NCBI RefSeq assembly: GCF_000710775.1
Contig: NZ_JOJP01000001.1
Span: 4,488,141-4,552,140, forward strand
Reading direction: 5' to 3'
DNA: 64,000 nucleotides
From: Endozoicomonas elysicola
Lineage (GTDB): Bacteria; Pseudomonadota; Gammaproteobacteria; Pseudomonadales; Endozoicomonadaceae
Under the pieces are notes generated by a model. It was not told the origin of the DNA. It searched no databases and saw only the letters and a program-made list of their open reading frames with translations. The position numbers and the translations under genes are program-made. Shown one piece after another: positions 7,272 through 16,297 of this stretch; position 1 is the first letter of the stretch, and each line of letters opens with the position of its first letter.

Positions 7272-10200
7272 TTAAATATCTTCAACCTCTTCCCATAATT
7301 TGCGAAGACGTTTGTCCGATACAGGGAAACGCGTCCCTAATTGTTGAGCGAAAAGAGAAACCCGATACTCTTCGATCATCCAGTAAAACTGCTGAAGATT
7401 TGGATCCACAATCTTGTGCTGAGTATGAGCTTCCTGTCGCTTCTCATATTTCTGCTGGAGCACTGTCAGCTCTTCTGTCCAGGCCCGGTCCCGATTAACC
7501 TGCGCAGGTAGTTTCTCAAGCCTGACCTCGATTGCTTTGAAATAACGGGGATAGTGGCTCAGCCACTCCATTCCAGCATCCATCATGAACCCAGGGCGTA
7601 AAAGTCTTTGCAAATGCTGCTTGATATCTGCCAGCGCCAGTGCTCTATCGAAGGTAATCTTACCTTTGAGCTGACGACTCACGCCCTGGGCGATACGAAA
7701 AACCTCATTAATGATGGGGTCGAGCTTTTCAGCACAAGGCACTATGTGGCCTTTATGGCTTTCAAGCAACGCCATAAATGACTCTCGATTTCTTGGCACA
7801 TCCTGACTTTCAGTCAAATAGACACCACTAATGATCAGATTTTGCAGATCATCCTCCAGCTGATTCTGGTTAATCAGGTTAGTCGCCAGCAATTTGCTCT
7901 CTTTTAGCTTCACCATTTTACTTAAGGCAAACTTCAGCTGAGTTGAAAGCCTGATTCTCAAAAGTCGAGTGAGCCCTCGCCGATTTTCAAAGTCGGCCAT
8001 CGCCCGGCTTTCAAACAGCTGAACGGCCACAGAGTCTCGCTGATCAACCAGCGCCGGATAAGACTTGAGCAGCAGACCACCAGCCTTGCGAGTGATTTCG
8101 TATGGGAGCTCGTCACAAGACCAATCCAAAAGGCCTTCCTGCTCAAGGTGGCTTTTTGCCAGCTTACGAATCGTATCCTGCACATGATCTGAAAACTGCT
8201 GTCTCAGCTGATTTAAATCACGCCCCTCTCCAATGACGCCCCCCTCTTCATTAATCACCCGAATATTCATCAATAAATGAGCATCCAGACTGTCAGAACT
8301 CCAGTGTTCTTCGAGAATACGCACTCCAGACATTCGGGTTAACTGTCGCCCGAGCATTTCAGTAAGCGGCTCATCACAGGCTGCAAGTGACTCCAGGGCA
8401 CCTGTTACATAATCTGGAACAGGAACGAAATTCTTGCGTACAGGCTTGGGCATAGACCGGACCAGCGCTACACATTTATCAAACAACATGCCCGGAACCA
8501 GCCACTCCAAACGATTTTTTGGTAACAGCCTCAACGCCTCTACCGGCACGGTCAGCGTTACACCGTCATCAAGTTCACCCGGTGCAAAATGATAGCTGAG
8601 AGGAAGCTCAAGCCCTTCCCAACGAAGTCGATCGGGATACCGGTTAGCCGTCACCTGTTCGGCATCATGCTTCATCAGATAATCTTTGGTAAGGTGGAGC
8701 AAATCAGGCCGCTGTCGCTCGGCGCCCTTGCGCCACTTCTCAAAGCCCGCACCATTACAGATCTCTGCAGGAATCAGCTCATCGTAGAAATAATAGAGAG
8801 TGTCGCTATCCACCAGAATATCCCGGCGACGGGATTTTGCTTCCAGTTCATCCACTTCATCAATCAACGCCAGATTATGCTTCTGGAATTCACCCTTGGA
8901 CTCAAAGTGCCCCTCTACCAGCGCTTCACGGATAAAGATCTCTCTGGCAACCACCGGGTCAATCGCTCCATAGTTAATCCGGCGACGACCAACAACAATC
9001 AGCCCATATAAGGTCACCTGCTCAAATGCCACAACCTGCGCCCGTTTTTTCTCCCAATGCGGCTCAAAATAATTCCGCTTCACCAGATGTGAGGCTAGAG
9101 GCTCGATCCATTGAGGCTCAAGTTTTGCGCTCGTTCGGGCAAAAAGCCTGGATGTTTCCACCAGTTCAGCGGCCATAACCCACTTTGGTTTGCGCTTGTA
9201 GAGCGTTGACCCGGGAAAGAGATAGAAGCGTCGATTTCTGGCTCCCATGTAATCCGCTTCATCGTCTTTACTGCCTAACTGCGATAAAAGGCCAGACAAA
9301 AGTGCTTTATGGACATCACCATAACTGGCTGGGCTATCGTTGAGTCGGAACTCTAAATCTTTACAGGCCAACGTCAGCTGTCGATGAAGATCCCGCCACT
9401 CTCTCATCCGCATAAAAGACAGGAACTGTGTATTACAATATTTACGCAACTGATTCTGTGACAGAGCCTGGCGCTGCTCCTCGTATGCTTCCCAGAGATT
9501 CACATAGGTCAGAAAGTCCGAGTCATCATGATAAAACTCACGATGCCGTTGATCCGCAGCCTGCTTCTTGTCCTGTGGACGCTCCCTTGGATCCTGAACA
9601 GCCAGAGCACTCACAATGATCAGTACTTCATGCAACGCATTATTCTTATGTGCTTCTATCAGCATGCGACCCAGACGAGGGTCGACCGGCAACTGCCCAA
9701 GTTGTCGGCCAACTGGTGTAATACGACGATCCTGACCCACAGCCACCAGCTCCTGAAGAAGCTTGAAACCATCATTAATTGCTTTACTATCCGGCGGATC
9801 CACAAATGGGAACGCAGCTATATCCCCCAATCCCATACGAAGCATCTGCAAAATAACCGCGGCAAGATTGGTTCTGAGAATTTCAGGATCCGTAAACTCA
9901 GGGCGGGAAAGGAAATCCTCCTCTGAATAAAGGCGGATACAGATACCTTCAGCAACACGACCACAACGACCTTGACGCTGATTAGCCGATGCTTGGGATA
10001 CAGCCTCTACCGGCAATCGCTGAACTTTGGAACGGACACTGTATCGACTGATGCGAGCCGTACCCGGGTCAATAACATAGCGTATACCCGGAACCGTCAG
10101 GGACGTCTCTGCAACATTGGTCGACAGTATTACACGACGGCCTGAGTGCTCCTTAAAGATTCGATTTTGCTCAGCCGCGGAAAGTCGGGCATAAAGGGGT

Positions 10201-11168
10201 AAGATCTCGGTGTGAGGCAGCTTTGCATCCCGAAGGAACTGGTGAGTTTCCCGGATATCCCGCTCACCACTGAGAAAGACCAGCACGTCACCCAGCCGCT
10301 TGCCCTTTCCTGAACGTTCAATGCCATCAATTTCTTCCAGTGCAGCCAGAATACCCTGTTGCAGCCGCTGGTCTGCATCCCGGCCTTCAAGCTCAAGATC
10401 TTCAAGGGGTCGATATAACGTCTCAACCGGATAGGTTCTACCGGATACTTCAATCACTGGCGCATTCTCGAAGTGTTTCGAGAAGCGTTCAACATCAATA
10501 GTGGCAGAAGTAATAATAACTTTCAGATCAGGGCGCTTAGGCAGAATCAGCTTGATGTACCCCAGAAGAAAATCAATATTCAGACTGCGCTCATGGGCTT
10601 CATCAATGATCAGGGTGTCATAACGATTAAGAAAGCGATCATTCTGGATCTCTGCCAACAAAATACCGTCAGTCATCAGCTTTATCAGCGTCGTTTCACA
10701 GGAATGATCCGTAAAACGCACCTGATAACCAACCTGCTCTCCCAGCGTTCCCCTTAACTCTTCAGCAATTCGATTAGCGACAGAACGAGCTGCCAGACGG
10801 CGTGGTTGAGTATGTGCGATAGTTCCAAAGATACCTCGCCCGGCCTCAAGGCAGATCTTGGGCAACTGGGTCGTCTTACCCGAGCCCGTCTCTCCGGCAA
10901 TGACAACCACCTGGTTCTCCCGGATAGCCCTGGCAATATCAGTTTTCCGATCAGTAACCGGGAGATCAAGGTCATAGCGAACCTCTGGCAGAGCAGCCTG
11001 CCTTTGCTCTACCAAAGACTGGGATGACTCGATTCTCTTCCGGATCCGGTCCAGGCCAGCAGCATCATCCTGCTTAAGCCGACGCAATTGACCGCGTAAG
11101 CGATAGCGGTCACGAATCATGCACTTATTGATGGACTGACGCAGTTGCTTGTCGGAAAAACCGGACAC
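7272..11168 (-). CDS. hrpA: ATP-dependent RNA helicase HrpA
   Basis: The protein of 1298 residues has the full length of gammaproteobacterial HrpA (about 1300). It is a DEAH-box helicase: Walker A GETGSGKT (92-99), DEAH (189-192), SAT motif in IITSATIDVERFS, and motif VI in QRQGRCGRVAEG. The helicase-associated and OB-fold domains follow, and the long HrpA-specific C-terminal region is complete. HrpA unwinds RNA and helps rescue stalled ribosomes. It stands alone with its own terminator. The start at 11168 gives the usual N-terminal helical segment. Base composition and reading frame look normal. Confidence 0.97.
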   Translation of the reverse strand: MSGFSDKQLRQSINKCMIRDRYRLRGQLRRLKQDDAAGLDRIRKRIESSQSLVEQRQAALPEVRYDLDLPVTDRKTDIARAIRENQVVVIAGETGSGKTTQLPKICLEAGRGIFGTIAHTQPRRLAARSVANRIAEELRGTLGEQVGYQVRFTDHSCETTLIKLMTDGILLAEIQNDRFLNRYDTLIIDEAHERSLNIDFLLGYIKLILPKRPDLKVIITSATIDVERFSKHFENAPVIEVSGRTYPVETLYRPLEDLELEGRDADQRLQQGILAALEEIDGIERSGKGKRLGDVLVFLSGERDIRETHQFLRDAKLPHTEILPLYARLSAAEQNRIFKEHSGRRVILSTNVAETSLTVPGIRYVIDPGTARISRYSVRSKVQRLPVEAVSQASANQRQGRCGRVAEGICIRLYSEEDFLSRPEFTDPEILRTNLAAVILQMLRMGLGDIAAFPFVDPPDSKAINDGFKLLQELVAVGQDRRITPVGRQLGQLPVDPRLGRMLIEAHKNNALHEVLIIVSALAVQDPRERPQDKKQAADQRHREFYHDDSDFLTYVNLWEAYEEQRQALSQNQLRKYCNTQFLSFMRMREWRDLHRQLTLACKDLEFRLNDSPASYGDVHKALLSGLLSQLGSKDDEADYMGARNRRFYLFPGSTLYKRKPKWVMAAELVETSRLFARTSAKLEPQWIEPLASHLVKRNYFEPHWEKKRAQVVAFEQVTLYGLIVVGRRRINYGAIDPVVAREIFIREALVEGHFESKGEFQKHNLALIDEVDELEAKSRRRDILVDSDTLYYFYDELIPAEICNGAGFEKWRKGAERQRPDLLHLTKDYLMKHDAEQVTANRYPDRLRWEGLELPLSYHFAPGELDDGVTLTVPVEALRLLPKNRLEWLVPGMLFDKCVALVRSMPKPVRKNFVPVPDYVTGALESLAACDEPLTEMLGRQLTRMSGVRILEEHWSSDSLDAHLLMNIRVINEEGGVIGEGRDLNQLRQQFSDHVQDTIRKLAKSHLEQEGLLDWSCDELPYEITRKAGGLLLKSYPALVDQRDSVAVQLFESRAMADFENRRGLTRLLRIRLSTQLKFALSKMVKLKESKLLATNLINQNQLEDDLQNLIISGVYLTESQDVPRNRESFMALLESHKGHIVPCAEKLDPIINEVFRIAQGVSRQLKGKITFDRALALADIKQHLQRLLRPGFMMDAGMEWLSHYPRYFKAIEVRLEKLPAQVNRDRAWTEELTVLQQKYEKRQEAHTQHKIVDPNLQQFYWMIEEYRVSLFAQQLGTRFPVSDKRLRKLWEEVEDI

Positions 11169-11215
11169 CCAGATACTCCCGTTTTGATGGAATCAGTGGT
11201 TGATTATACAAGTTT

Positions 11216-11238
11216 GGAAAAGCGGCCAGAATGGCCGC
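11216..11238 (-). terminator. Rho-independent terminator of fadD
   Basis: GCGGCCA-GAA-TGGCCGC (11222-11238) is a perfect 7-bp GC-rich stem. On the minus strand it is followed by TTTTCC. It sits just beyond the fadD stop. Confidence 0.75.
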
Positions 11239-11250
11239 CTGGCAGGAATT

Positions 11251-12933
11251 CTACCCGTTGTGCCGAGCAGCAAGTTCTTCATCACGCAAATGTCGACGAA
11301 GGATCTTACCCACATTGGTCATGGGCAGTTCATCTCTGAACTCAACCAATTTTGGTACTTTATAGCCAGTCAGGTTCTGCCGGAAAAAGTGAATGACTTC
11401 TTCTTTGGTCAACCCAGGGTTATTAGAAACCACAAACACCTTGATTGCCTCACCGGAACGCTTATCTGGCACACCAATGACTGCACACTGGGCAACATCC
11501 GGATGAGCAGAGAGAACATCTTCAAGCTCATTAGGATACACATTAAAACCGGAAATGCAGATCATATCTTTTTTACGATCCACAATAGTGACATAGCCTT
11601 CTTCATCGATACGGGCAATATCACCGGTTCTCAGCCAGCCATCCAGCATAGCCTCTTCAGTGGCCTGCTCACTCTGCCAGTACCCCTTCATCACTTGAGG
11701 GCCTTTTATACAGAGCTCACCAGCCTCCCCAATCGGCAGATCCTTATCGTCACTGTCGACGACTTTCAACTCACAGGAAGGCACCGGCAAACCAATGGTT
11801 CCCAGCTTGATTTTACCCAATGGGTTGATGGTTACCACCGGTGAGGTTTCCGTCATACCATACCCTTCACAGATACGACTGCCTGTCAGGTTTTCCCAGC
11901 GCTCTGCTGTATCCAGTTGCAACGCCATACCACCAGAAATGGTGTTTTTCAGATAGGAAAAATCAAGACGACGGAAGGCTTCCTGATTCATCAGACCAAC
12001 AAACAGGGTATTCAGGCCAATAAACATGCTGAAGGGCTTACCAGTCAGATCCTTAATAAACGATTTCATATCCCGTGGGTTGGTAATGAGCATATTGTGC
12101 TCACCCAGCAAGATGGCGACCATGCAATGCACGGTAAAGGCAAAAATATGATAAAGCGGCAGAGGTGCAATAATCAGCTCCTCACCTTCCCGAAGATTAC
12201 CTCCAACAAGCGCCTTTACCTGGAACATATTGCTGAGAATATTACGGTGAGTCAGCATAGCACCTTTCGCGACACCGGTTGTTCCACCAGTGTATTGAAG
12301 GATGGCAACATCGTCATTCTCCCTGCGGACATCCGCGCAATGGTGCAGGGCTCCTCGACTGAGAACGGTAGTAAACGACACGGCTGATGGCAGCGAATAG
12401 TCAGGCACCATCTTCTTGACGTGTTTAACGACAAGATTTACCAGTGTGCGTTTGAATGTCGGCAGCATATCACCAACCTGAGTCACCACAACATGCTTGA
12501 TCGCTGTTTTGGGGATGACCTTCTCAGCCATATTAGCCATGTTGGCCAGCACAACGAGTGCCTTGGCGCCGGAATCACGAAACTGATGCTCCATCTCACG
12601 CTCGGTATAGAGCGGATTGGTGTTCACAACAATCAACCCAGCACGCAATGCACCAAAAACCGCCACAGGAAACTGCATGACGTTGGGCAACATAATCGCT
12701 ATGCGATCGCCAGGACGTAAATCGGTGTGATTCTGCAGATAGCTGCAGAAATGGCCGCTGAGCTCATAAAGACGAGAATAACTCAGCTCATGCCCCATGT
12801 TGCTGAATGCTGGCTTACTGGCAAACTTGCGGGTACTGTATTCCAGTACATCAATAATCGAGCGATACTGCCCAACATCAATCGTTGCAGGAATGCCTTC
12901 CGGGTACTTGTCTTTCCAGAAACCGGTGGTCAT
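11251..12933 (-). CDS. fadD: Long-chain fatty acid-CoA ligase FadD
   Basis: FadD activates exogenous long-chain fatty acids to acyl-CoA using ATP, at the inner membrane, as the entry step to beta-oxidation. The protein of 560 residues has the AMP-binding signature YTGGTTGVAKGAMLTH, the motif GYGMTETSP and the C-terminal GWLRTGDIARIDEEGY, with the catalytic lysine in NVGKILRRHLR. The N-terminus aligns with E. coli FadD. The ATG at 12931-12933 is chosen because GGGAGG lies 8-9 bases upstream; an ATG 18 bases earlier overlaps that ribosome site. It is divergent from the lysophospholipase gene across a 334-bp region. Confidence 0.95.
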   Translation of the reverse strand: MTTGFWKDKYPEGIPATIDVGQYRSIIDVLEYSTRKFASKPAFSNMGHELSYSRLYELSGHFCSYLQNHTDLRPGDRIAIMLPNVMQFPVAVFGALRAGLIVVNTNPLYTEREMEHQFRDSGAKALVVLANMANMAEKVIPKTAIKHVVVTQVGDMLPTFKRTLVNLVVKHVKKMVPDYSLPSAVSFTTVLSRGALHHCADVRRENDDVAILQYTGGTTGVAKGAMLTHRNILSNMFQVKALVGGNLREGEELIIAPLPLYHIFAFTVHCMVAILLGEHNMLITNPRDMKSFIKDLTGKPFSMFIGLNTLFVGLMNQEAFRRLDFSYLKNTISGGMALQLDTAERWENLTGSRICEGYGMTETSPVVTINPLGKIKLGTIGLPVPSCELKVVDSDDKDLPIGEAGELCIKGPQVMKGYWQSEQATEEAMLDGWLRTGDIARIDEEGYVTIVDRKKDMICISGFNVYPNELEDVLSAHPDVAQCAVIGVPDKRSGEAIKVFVVSNNPGLTKEEVIHFFRQNLTGYKVPKLVEFRDELPMTNVGKILRRHLRDEELAARHNG

Positions 12934-13050
12934 GGGGTAAGCCTCCCGCATCCATGATGAAGCTGTATAGAATAAAAACTGGCTCGCAAACTGTTCAACC
13001 TGTCTTGCAAACTAAGGATCTTGCCGAACGTCGCAGCAGATAGTCTTGAA

Positions 13051-13077
13051 CGGCATAACACCGCAGTGGTGTTGCCG
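13051..13077. promoter_or_regulatory. Dyad in the fadD/lysophospholipase divergent region
   Basis: AACACC-GCAGT-GGTGTT (13057-13073) is flanked by CGGC and GCCG, giving a 27-base near-palindrome. Its place between two divergently transcribed lipid-related genes suggests an operator or a 5' leader hairpin. The rest of 12934-13267 shows no gene. Confidence 0.35.
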
Positions 13078-13267
13078 CACTGGTCTGAACCAATAACGTT
13101 GGGCCTTATAGCCTCAGATAGCATCATGGTTAACAGAAGACAGAATGCTGCTTTTTATCGCATTGAAAAATTTTTTGAGATTATCAGTTTTCCTCTGTTC
13201 CTGATAGACGACTTACGGAAAATACCTTCATAACAAAATACATCAGGGTGACTTTAAGGACAGCCAT

Positions 13268-14206
13268 ATGCCGTACCCAAAACCTACATTTTTTCTGGAA
13301 AACCACATAGATAAGCACAGCATACCCATATACCACTGGGAGCCAGTAGAAGCAGCAAAAGCCATCATACACATCAGTCATGGTATGGCAGAACACGGAG
13401 CTCGCTATCACGAACTGGCTGAACAGCTGACAGCACAGGGTTATATTGTCTATTCCCATGACCACCGTGGACACGGGGCAACAATAAAAGATTCAGAAAA
13501 CCATTCGATTCAAGGACACTTTGCGGATCAGGGTGGATGGAACAGTGTTGTTCAGGATCTGAAAATGGTTGCTAACCATATCCATGCCCAACACGCTTCA
13601 CTGCCCTGCTTTCTCCTGGGCCATAGCATGGGGAGCTATATACTCCAAAGCTATCTGAGCAGATATAACCCAACGATATCTGGCGCCATTCTTTCAGGAT
13701 CAAACTATGTTGCAAAGCCATTGCTGATACTGGGAAGGCTAGTGGCCAAAATTGAAACCCTGCGTCAGGGACGCATAGGATACAGCCCAGTCATCCACCA
13801 GCTGACGTTTGCTGGTTACAACAATAATTTTAAGCCCAATACGACCGAGTTTGACTGGCTAAGCCGCAACCCTGAATCAGTGAATCGTTACGTAACAGAC
13901 CCACTTTGTGGTTTTCGCTGCAGCAACCAGCTCTGGTATGACCTTTTTTGTGGTCTGCAGGAAATATGTTCTGAAAACAGGTTAGAGAAGATTAGTGGCC
14001 AGCTGCCAGTATTGATTTTGGGGGGAGACCAAGATCCTGTCAGTGCACCAAATGGTTTAGAGAGACTGCATAAGGCATTTATCCGTTCTGGCCATAGCAA
14101 CACAACATTAATGCTATACCCAGATGCAAGGCACGAATTATTTCATGAAACAAACAGTTCGGAAGTTATTAATCAACTTTGCACCTGGCTTAAGAAACAC
14201 AGTTAA
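13268..14206 (+). CDS. Lysophospholipase/monoacylglycerol lipase-type alpha/beta hydrolase
   Basis: The protein has 312 residues and belongs to the serine aminopeptidase S33/PldB-like hydrolases. It shows HGMAEHG (38-44) as oxyanion region, GHSMGS with nucleophile Ser120, an acid residue in GGDQDPVSAPNG, and the catalytic His in DARHELFHE. No signal peptide is seen, so it is probably cytoplasmic and acts on monoacylglycerols or lysophospholipids. AAGGA precedes the ATG at a good distance. It is divergent from fadD, which fits a role in using host lipids; the exact substrate cannot be told. Confidence 0.85.
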   Translation: MPYPKPTFFLENHIDKHSIPIYHWEPVEAAKAIIHISHGMAEHGARYHELAEQLTAQGYIVYSHDHRGHGATIKDSENHSIQGHFADQGGWNSVVQDLKMVANHIHAQHASLPCFLLGHSMGSYILQSYLSRYNPTISGAILSGSNYVAKPLLILGRLVAKIETLRQGRIGYSPVIHQLTFAGYNNNFKPNTTEFDWLSRNPESVNRYVTDPLCGFRCSNQLWYDLFCGLQEICSENRLEKISGQLPVLILGGDQDPVSAPNGLERLHKAFIRSGHSNTTLMLYPDARHELFHETNSSEVINQLCTWLKKHS

Positions 14207-14219
14207 AGCAATATAAAAC

Positions 14220-14255
14220 TGCACATTCACCAAAAATATAATTGGTCATTGTGCA
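14220..14255 (+). terminator. Imperfect hairpin after the lysophospholipase gene
   Basis: TGCACATTCACCAA pairs with TTGGTCATTGTGCA with two mismatches; TTTCCCC follows. It lies 14 bases after the stop. The remainder of 14256-14505 has no gene and should hold the promoter of the barrel gene. Confidence 0.5.
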
Positions 14256-14505
14256 TTTCCCCTATACCAGCAGTTAACTCTACCACTGTTTTCAAAAAGC
14301 GCTCAACGGTTAAGAATTCATTAAGGTTCACTGTGCATAATGGCATCACCAATAGGGACAGAGTGAATTGAAAACAATTGAGCAATCGATGTTTATTAAA
14401 CATCACTGTTTTTACTTCCACTCTGAACAACCCGAATAATCAATTAACTTTCTGTTCGCTAACAGTATTCGAATCAGCACAGACTTATCTTCAAGGTAGT
14501 AAAGA

Positions 14506-15135
14506 ATGTTAAAGCATATCGCATCTGCAGCCATCGCCGCTTCTGTATTAATGAGTTCTTCAGCCGTTATGGCTAATGACTGGTTTGTGGGTGCAACCGT
14601 CGGTAGCGCCAATCATGGGTTCAAAGCAGATGAAGATGGCGATAAGCCAGCATTCAAAGATACTTACACTGGCCTGAGAGCAGGGACCTTTATTAATGAT
14701 AATATCCGTGTGTATGCAAACTTGGGACAGGTGAAAGGAACTGATAAAGAAAGCATCGGTCCGGTTAGTCTGACTGGTAAGATCAAAAATCAGGAATTGA
14801 GCGTCTCTGCAGATTATGTAGACAACCTTCTGCAACTTGAAAACACCAAATACTTTGTTGGTGGTACGCTTGGCTACAACCGTATGAAGCTGGATCTTGA
14901 TATCGAAGAAGGAAACAACAAGCTGAGTGCATCAGGTAAAGACAATGCGGCATTATATGGCGTGCAATTTGGTCTAATTCAGGAATTTACACCAAGTATT
15001 TCTGCAGAGTTGGGCTACCGCTATTCACGCATGAACAACAAGGTCAATCTGAACAATCCTGATTTTGATGAGCCAGTTGAATTCAAACAGAAAGATCAGA
15101 AACTGGCATATATTAACGTCTCTTACCGCTTCTAA
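14506..15135 (+). CDS. Small outer-membrane beta-barrel protein (porin/OmpW/OmpA-barrel type)
   Basis: The 209-residue protein starts with a clear signal peptide (MLKHIASAAIAASVLMSSSAVMA, cleaved before ND). The mature part alternates polar and aromatic residues in strands (NDWFVGATVGSANHGF, YTGLRAGTFINDNIRVYANLG, KYFVGGTLGYNRMKLDLDI, ISAELGYRYSRMN) and ends in AYINVSYRF, a terminal aromatic as needed for BamA-mediated insertion. This fits an eight-stranded barrel of the OM_b-brl class. Function is unknown. It has its own terminator, and a PhoPQ-like system lies just downstream. Confidence 0.8.
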   Translation: MLKHIASAAIAASVLMSSSAVMANDWFVGATVGSANHGFKADEDGDKPAFKDTYTGLRAGTFINDNIRVYANLGQVKGTDKESIGPVSLTGKIKNQELSVSADYVDNLLQLENTKYFVGGTLGYNRMKLDLDIEEGNNKLSASGKDNAALYGVQFGLIQEFTPSISAELGYRYSRMNNKVNLNNPDFDEPVEFKQKDQKLAYINVSYRF

Positions 15136-15165
15136 ATTTTTAAACAGGCATAAGTACTATAATCA

Positions 15166-15201
15166 GCAACATGTCAGATTTATCCGGCATGTTGCTTTTT
15201 T
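15166..15201 (+). terminator. Rho-independent terminator after the barrel gene
   Basis: GCAACATG (15166-15173) pairs with CATGTTGC (15188-15195), followed by TTTTTT. It separates the barrel gene from the lipoprotein-phoPQ cluster. Confidence 0.9.
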
Positions 15202-15226
15202 ATTAACTCACCCACAGGCAGCATCA

Positions 15227-15604
15227 ATGAAAAAAGTCACCTGTTTTCTTCTATTCTTCGCATTTCTGTCCGGCTGTTCTCAAATGACCACCACCACCCG
15301 CCAAACGGAGAGTGGGAAAGAGATAGCCATCGGTCAGTTCGCCCCAAAAGCAGAATCAGGGTGTACAATGGTTCATAATGAAGAACTGACCCAAAGCCTG
15401 CTTCAACGTTACACCGATGAAGGTGCACTGCTGGGCTTTTATGCTGATTCAGAAAAAACACTTTCAATCGCTGAAGCCAAATCAGCCAACTATGTCCATA
15501 TTTACCTCCCCCCAAAAAAGATGCTGTTTGGTATTGTCGATCTGAATTACAACGACAAACCAAGAGCCACTTATTACCAATGCAAGCACATTCCTTTCCA
15601 GTAA
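15227..15604 (+). CDS. Small lipoprotein upstream of phoP
   Basis: A 125-residue protein with a lipoprotein signal peptide (MKKVTCFLLFFAFLSGC; lipobox LSGC). The mature part contains two cysteines (SGCTMVHNEE and YYQCKHIPF) that could form a disulfide. An in-frame ATG 162 bases upstream lies before the preceding terminator, so the ATG at 15227 is chosen. It is 15 bp from phoP and likely shares its transcript. The family is not recognised; a link to envelope sensing is only suggested by position. Confidence 0.7.
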   Translation: MKKVTCFLLFFAFLSGCSQMTTTTRQTESGKEIAIGQFAPKAESGCTMVHNEELTQSLLQRYTDEGALLGFYADSEKTLSIAEAKSANYVHIYLPPKKMLFGIVDLNYNDKPRATYYQCKHIPFQ

Positions 15605-15619
15605 GGGAGAAAAAAGTCA

Positions 15620-16297
15620 ATGAACGTTCTTCTGGTAGAAGACGAAGCGCTTTTACTCCACCACCTGAGTTACCAGCTTGAGGAGGCAGGACATAAAACC
15701 CTGGAAGCCTCTGACGGAAAAAAAGGATGGGCATTCTTTCAAAACTATACACCTGATATTGCTATCATTGATCTTGGACTACCTGACTTTGATGGGCTTG
15801 AGTTAATCAGAAAGGCTCGACATGAAGGCATTGCCACCCCCATCCTGGTTTTAACCGCCAGAGACAACTGGCGCGATAAGGTAAACAGCTTGAACGCAGG
15901 TGCGGATGACTACCTTGTCAAACCCTTCGAGCTTGAAGAACTCAAGGCCCGCCTGAATGCACTCCTGCGCCGCAGCGTTGGATATGCACAGCCAGCCATG
16001 AGTTGCGGTCCCTTTACCCTGGATAGCATCACAGGGAAATTTACCATTAACGATGAGCCGGTTGTTCTTACCAGTTATGAAAGCACCGTAATGGAATCAT
16101 TTCTGAGAAACTACAGTAAGGTTCTTTCCCGCTCACTGCTTGAAGATCAATTATACGGCAGCAATCATAGTCCAGACAGCAATGTGCTTGAGGTATTGAT
16201 CAACCGTCTGCGGAAAAAACTGAAAAAACACAGTGGGCTTAACCCTATTGCTACTGTACGTGGTCGTGGCTATCGGTTTGAGTTGCCGTGCAGCTGA
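15620..16297 (+). CDS. phoP: Response regulator of PhoP type
   Basis: The 225-residue OmpR-family regulator closely follows PhoP: MNVLLVEDEALLLHHL at the start, phospho-acceptor Asp51 in DIAIIDLGLPD, VLTARDNWRDKV, Lys in LVKPFELEEL, and a winged-helix DNA-binding domain with VLINRLRKKLKK and ATVRGRGYRFELP. PhoP controls envelope and virulence genes in response to low Mg2+, acid or antimicrobial peptides in enterics; which signal applies here is unknown. GGGAG precedes the ATG. The gene overlaps the sensor gene by 10 bp. Confidence 0.88.
   Translation: MNVLLVEDEALLLHHLSYQLEEAGHKTLEASDGKKGWAFFQNYTPDIAIIDLGLPDFDGLELIRKARHEGIATPILVLTARDNWRDKVNSLNAGADDYLVKPFELEELKARLNALLRRSVGYAQPAMSCGPFTLDSITGKFTINDEPVVLTSYESTVMESFLRNYSKVLSRSLLEDQLYGSNHSPDSNVLEVLINRLRKKLKKHSGLNPIATVRGRGYRFELPCS

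Noticed and set aside
11200-11844. 214-codon open frame on the plus strand
   Set aside because: It is antisense to fadD, shows no ribosome site and no recognisable protein.
15237-15752. 171-codon open frame on the minus strand
   Set aside because: It is antisense to the lipoprotein and phoP, both supported by signal peptide or motifs.
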